A DNA stretch of 9,132 nucleotides, taken from assembly GCA_051005735.1 (NCBI GenBank), contig JBPCJB010000148.1, positions 1 to 9,132 on the forward strand, in the 5' to 3' direction. The stretch's first letter is position 1. Each line of letters opens with the position of its first letter. Both the position numbers and the translations under genes were made by a program. This document shows, piece after piece, positions 6,745 to 9,132 of the stretch. This stretch comes from Gaiellasilicea sp051005735 (lineage in GTDB: Bacteria > Actinomycetota > Thermoleophilia > Gaiellales > Gaiellaceae). The notes beneath the pieces were generated by a model. It saw nothing but the letters and a program-made list of their open reading frames with translations, was not told the origin of the DNA and did not search any database.

Positions 6745-6776
6745 ATCGGCTCATCGGCTCATCGGCTCATCGGCCC
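6745..6776. repeat. Octanucleotide tandem repeat (ATCGGCTC) at gene junction
   Basis: Three perfect copies of ATCGGCTC (6745-6752, 6753-6760, 6761-6768) are followed by a fourth with one mismatch (ATCGGCCC). On the minus, coding strand each unit junction reads ATGA, that is a TGA overlapping an ATG. Because the unit is 8 bp, the three TGAs (at 6751, 6759 and 6767) fall in all three frames. The DUF4389 frame ends at the TGA at 6753-6751, inside the array. Confidence 0.9.
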
Positions 6777-6815
6777 GGAGAGCCGGGCTCACGTACGGAT
6801 AGTCGTCGGTCACGA

Positions 6816-7649
6816 TCAGCCAGTAGGCGCTCGTCTGGGCGAGATAGCGACGGCGATCGCGCCGAGCCGGCGCAGTCCGTCGGGCATCCGGCCTGTCGCG
6901 AGCGCGGCGAACCAGCCGAGGAAGGCGACTACCGCGAGCGCGGCCGACAGCCCACCCGAGACGAGAAACGCGGGAATGACGAGGATCGTGCGGAAGAGCG
7001 TCACCCAGCGGCTCTGCCGCTCCGCCGCGCCGATCGTGATGTCGACGGCGTAGCCGGGGGCGCCGGTGAAGCCGGGAAAGCGGTTGCCGACGAGAGTCGC
7101 GAACGCGGTCACATGGGCCGAGTAGCGCACGTAGGCCGCGAGGAAGCGATGCAACGGAGCAGCCGAACGACCGCGCACGAGGGTGTAGATCCCGTTCACG
7201 AACGCGGATAGGACGGCCGTGACGCTCCACAGCGTGAGCCAGACGAAGTGCGGGAGCGCGAGGAGCAGCCGGAAGAAGACGGTCAGTCGCGAGCGTCGGC
7301 CGTCGTCGTCGACCTCGACCCCGATCGCGTGCGGCGGTAGCGACCAGCGCGGACCGGCAGCATCCGGGTCGGAGTTCGGGTAGCGGTCGGTCACGAGGAG
7401 GAGGCAGGCGGAGGTCTGCGCGGAGTAGCCGATCCCGTACGCCGCGAGGTTTCGCAGCCCGTTCGGCATCCGCCCGAGCGCGAGCGCTGCGAACCAGCCG
7501 AGGAAGGCGCAGACGACGAGGAGGCCGCCTCCCGAGAACAGGAAGCCACCCCAGTTCTCATCGGCGCCACTACCACGTCCGCCGCCGCCTCCGCCGATCG
7601 ACCCCGAGCCGACCACCGCGGCGAGGAGCAGGGCGGGGAGCGCGAGCAC
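6816..7649 (-). CDS. Longest intact reading frame of the broken DUF4389 gene
   Basis: This 277-residue frame covers repeat units B1, A2 and most of B2. It has several hydrophobic segments and the repeated GWFAAL-x-x-GRMP motif. It enters from the second frameshift without a natural start of its own and ends in unrelated residues (SPRRAPTG) after the third frameshift, so it is best read as the middle of the larger gene rather than a separate protein. Confidence 0.45.
   Translation of the reverse strand: MLALPALLLAAVVGSGSIGGGGGGRGSGADENWGGFLFSGGGLLVVCAFLGWFAALALGRMPNGLRNLAAYGIGYSAQTSACLLLVTDRYPNSDPDAAGPRWSLPPHAIGVEVDDDGRRSRLTVFFRLLLALPHFVWLTLWSVTAVLSAFVNGIYTLVRGRSAAPLHRFLAAYVRYSAHVTAFATLVGNRFPGFTGAPGYAVDITIGAAERQSRWVTLFRTILVIPAFLVSGGLSAALAVVAFLGWFAALATGRMPDGLRRLGAIAVAISPRRAPTG
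7249..7295 (-). repeat. Coding direct repeat inside the DUF4389 gene (second copy 7913-7959)
   Basis: Positions 7249-7295 and 7913-7959 match at 44 of 47 bases, and similarity continues about 10 bases further. Both encode RRSRLTVFFRLLLALPH, the opening of the A units. High DNA identity between units suggests a recent internal duplication, gene conversion or strong codon constraint. The first frameshift (7963-7966) is immediately next to the 7913-7959 copy. Confidence 0.8.
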
Positions 7650-7999
7650 GAGTCGGAACGCCGTCTTCCAGCGGCGGCTGAGGCGCCGCTTCCGGCAACT
7701 CCACGTCGATGGGGTAGCCGGGCTCGCCCGTGAAGCCGGGATACGGATTCGCGGCGAGCGAGAGGTAGGCGGCGATGTGGGCGCCGTAGCGGATGTAGGC
7801 CGAGAGGAATCGATGCAGGCCGGCCGGCGGCCGGCCGGTTGCGAGCGCGGCGAACCAGCAGACGATCGCGGCCGGCACGGCGACGATCGTCCAGAGCACG
7901 ATCCAGACGATGTGCGGAAGCGCGAGGAGCAGGCGGAAGAAGACGGTCAGCCGCGAGCGGCGAAAAGATCGTCCGAGACCACGAGCCTGACGGGACCGG

Positions 8000-8016
8000 T
8001 CATCTGTCGGAGTATG
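8000..8016. promoter_or_regulatory. Interlocked divergent start region of DUF4389 and dehydratase genes
   Basis: The two start codons, ATG 8003 (minus) and ATG 8014 (plus), are separated by only 10 bp. On the minus strand CATACT (8016-8011) ends 7 nt before the DUF4389 ATG and covers the other gene's start codon. On the plus strand TCATCT (8000-8005) ends 8 nt before the dehydratase ATG and covers the DUF4389 start codon. These are weak matches to a -10 box, but they have the same leaderless-like spacing as the other promoters here. Confidence 0.35.
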
Positions 8017-8973
8017 AGCGAGCATAGGATTGAGCGCATCGAGGGCGCGCTGCTCACCCGAGACGACGTGCTCGCGGCGGCCGAGCGGATCCGCGGCCGC
8101 ATCCACCGGACGCCCACCTTTACGTCGCAGACGCTCGGCGAGGGCGTCGTTCTCAAGGCCGAGCTCTTCCAGAAGACCGGCGCGTTCAAGGTGCGCGGCG
8201 TCCTCAACAAGCTCGCGGCGCTCTCCAGCGAGGAGAAGGCGCGCGGCGTGATCGGGATCTCGGCCGGAAACCATGCGCAGGCGCTCGCCTGGGCCGCCGC
8301 GGCGGAGGGAATCGACTGCCTCGTCGTGATGTGGGCGAGCGCGAGCGCGGCGAAGATCGAGGCCACGCGCGGCTACGGCGCCAGCATCGACCTCGAGGCC
8401 GAGGATCCAGCCGCGGCATTCGAGCGCCTGGCCGCCCTGAGCGCCGAGACTGGAAGGACGCTCGTCCACCCGTTCGACGATCCGGTCGTGATCGCGGGGG
8501 CGGGAACGGTGGCGCTCGAGCTGCTGGAGGACGCGCCGGACACCGAGACGATCCTCGTCCCGGCGGGCGGCGGCGGACTCGTTGCCGGGATCGCGGCCGC
8601 GGCGCCCGACCGACGCGTGATCGCGGTCGAGCCAGCGCGGTCGACAGCCGTCCACAGCGGCCTCGCGGCCGGCCGCTCGGTCCCGGTCAAGACGGATTCG
8701 ATCGCGGACGGGGTCTCGGCGCCCTTCGCCGGCGAGCACGCGCTCGCGATCCTCCGCGCGTACGAGGTCGAGAGCGTGCTCGTCTCCGAAGCTGAGCTCG
8801 AGACCGCGTTCCGCTTCCTCTACGCGCGCGCGAAGCTCGCTTGCGAGCCGGCCGCGGCGCTCGGCGTGGCGGCGATGCTGGCCGGCAAGGTGGATGGCTC
8901 TGGCGTCGCCTGCGTTGTCTCGGGCGGAAACGTAGTGGCCGAAACGGCCTCTGCTATTCTGGCTGCGCGATGA
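8014..8973 (+). CDS. PLP-dependent threonine/serine dehydratase (short, no ACT domain)
   Basis: This is a fold-type II pyridoxal-phosphate enzyme that should deaminate threonine to 2-oxobutyrate (and serine to pyruvate) in the cytoplasm. The 319 residues match the catalytic domain alone: RTPTFTSQTL near 32, the Schiff-base lysine K59 in AFKVRG, substrate loop SAGNHAQ (83-89), phosphate-binding GGGGL (185-189) and SGGN (303-306). No C-terminal ACT-like regulatory domain follows, so it resembles catabolic dehydratases or serine racemase-like enzymes rather than isoleucine-inhibited IlvA; I therefore leave the symbol blank. The ATG at 8014 is 10 bp from the divergent DUF4389 start, with GGAG only 1 nt upstream. 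Its TGA overlaps the L31 ATG as ATGA. 2-Oxobutyrate leads to propionyl-CoA, which could feed the methylmalonyl-CoA route, but that link is inference. Confidence 0.9.
   Translation: MSEHRIERIEGALLTRDDVLAAAERIRGRIHRTPTFTSQTLGEGVVLKAELFQKTGAFKVRGVLNKLAALSSEEKARGVIGISAGNHAQALAWAAAAEGIDCLVVMWASASAAKIEATRGYGASIDLEAEDPAAAFERLAALSAETGRTLVHPFDDPVVIAGAGTVALELLEDAPDTETILVPAGGGGLVAGIAAAAPDRRVIAVEPARSTAVHSGLAAGRSVPVKTDSIADGVSAPFAGEHALAILRAYEVESVLVSEAELETAFRFLYARAKLACEPAAALGVAAMLAGKVDGSGVACVVSGGNVVAETASAILAAR
8955..8960 (+). promoter_or_regulatory. Possible internal -10 element for rpmE (TATTCT)
   Basis: TATTCT lies inside the last codons of the dehydratase and ends 9 nt before the rpmE ATG, the same distance as TAGAGT before etfB. 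No Shine-Dalgarno precedes rpmE. This would give L31 its own nearly leaderless transcript independent of the upstream gene. Confidence 0.45.
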
Positions 8974-9132
8974 AGACCGGCATCCATCCCGAGTACGTCC
9001 TGACACACGTCCGCTGCTCCTGCGGCGCGGAGTTCGAGACCCGCTCGACGAAGCCCGAGCTGCACGTCGAGATCTGCTCGGCCTGCCATCCGTTCTACAC
9101 GGGCAAGCAGAAGCTGATGGATCAGGGCGGTC
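8970..9132 (+). CDS. rpmE: Ribosomal protein L31, zinc-binding form (cut by window edge)
   Basis: L31 is a small protein of the large ribosomal subunit, at the central protuberance bridging to the small subunit. The visible 54 residues begin MKTGIHPEY and contain the hallmark ELHVEICSACHPFYTGKQKL. The zinc ligands C16-x-C18 and C36-x2-C39 are all present, so this is the zinc-containing (C+) paralog rather than the zinc-starvation form. The C-terminus lies beyond the window. Its ATG overlaps the dehydratase TGA, allowing coupled translation, and a TATTCT box sits 9 nt upstream. Confidence 0.97.
   Translation, partial: MKTGIHPEYVLTHVRCSCGAEFETRSTKPELHVEICSACHPFYTGKQKLMDQGG

Larger units (their letters stand above)
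6751..8003 (-). pseudogene. DUF4389 membrane protein with four internal repeats, broken by three frameshifts
   Basis: The pieces give one protein of about 417 residues of unknown function. It starts MTGPVRLVVSDDL at ATG 8003, the usual DUF4389 opening, then shifts frame at the A4 run 7963-7966 (T4 in coding sense, probably once T5) into RRSRLTVFFRLLLALPH. A second shift near 7682-7689 leads into RRWKTAFRLVLALPALL, and a third near 6846-6852 leads into YLAQTSAYWLIVTDDYP and the stop in the octamer repeat. The rebuilt order is A-B-A-B: two units with LTVFFRLLLALPH...YPGFTG.PGY and two with GWFAAL..GRMP.GLR...AQTSA...TD.YP, all hydrophobic and likely membrane-embedded. A Gly-rich loop (GSIGGGGGGRGSG) lies in the first B unit. 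The shifts may be real decay or read errors. Confidence 0.75.

Noticed and set aside
6745..6776. CRISPR-like array
   Set aside because: The unit is 8 bp with no spacers and no cas genes are present; it is a simple tandem repeat.
5508..8003. Programmed ribosomal frameshifting as an explanation for the broken frames
   Set aside because: Five separate shifts in two neighbouring genes, plus a nonsense codon, without recognisable slippery heptamers or consistent downstream structures, are better explained by mutation or sequence error.
7570..9006. Long open frame of about 478 codons on the minus strand
   Set aside because: Its first two thirds are antisense to the dehydratase with Arg/Asp-rich high-GC shadow composition; only its end (about 7690-7966) is real, as part of the DUF4389 gene.

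Overview
The window is high-GC bacterial DNA with very short intergenic gaps. Several start codons have no Shine-Dalgarno sequence but sit 6-10 nt behind a TANNNT-like hexamer, the pattern of leaderless genes. With the gene content (split methylmalonyl-CoA mutase B12 subunit, ETF operon with ETF-quinone oxidoreductase, four-repeat DUF4389 protein, dehydratase next to L31), this suggests Actinomycetota, perhaps a deep branch such as Thermoleophilia/Gaiellales. That placement is inference; no marker gene fixes it.

Left part (1-1986): a metallo-beta-lactamase-fold hydrolase runs off the left edge on the minus strand. It diverges from a stand-alone cobalamin-binding subunit of an acyl-CoA mutase, and the two share a nearly symmetric -10 box in a 21-bp gap. 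The mutase subunit converges on a secreted M23 peptidase so tightly that both TAG stops lie in one CTAG.

Centre (1987-5507): an intact three-gene operon, etfB-etfA-ETF-quinone oxidoreductase, is joined by two 4-nt ATGA overlaps and ends in a long near-perfect hairpin containing the last stop codon. Together the products collect electrons from acyl-CoA and similar dehydrogenases in a soluble flavoprotein and pass them to the membrane quinone pool. The oxidoreductase has kept only three of the four cysteines of the canonical 4Fe-4S motif.

Right-centre (5508-8003): on the minus strand, an M48 (HELGHH) membrane protease and a DUF4389 membrane protein are both broken. I count five frameshifts and one in-frame stop, while the intact genes on either side show none. 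This is either a local block of gene decay or a local patch of sequence error. An octanucleotide tandem repeat joins the two broken genes and puts an ATGA stop/start in every reading frame.

Right end (8014-9132): a short PLP-dependent threonine/serine dehydratase without a regulatory domain starts only 10 bp from the DUF4389 start, divergently. It overlaps by ATGA the gene for zinc-type ribosomal protein L31, which runs off the right edge. I see no tRNA, rRNA, CRISPR array, insertion sequence or phage gene. The best leads for something unusual are the altered iron-sulfur motif, the decay block, the three-frame octamer repeat, and the compact divergent leaderless promoters.
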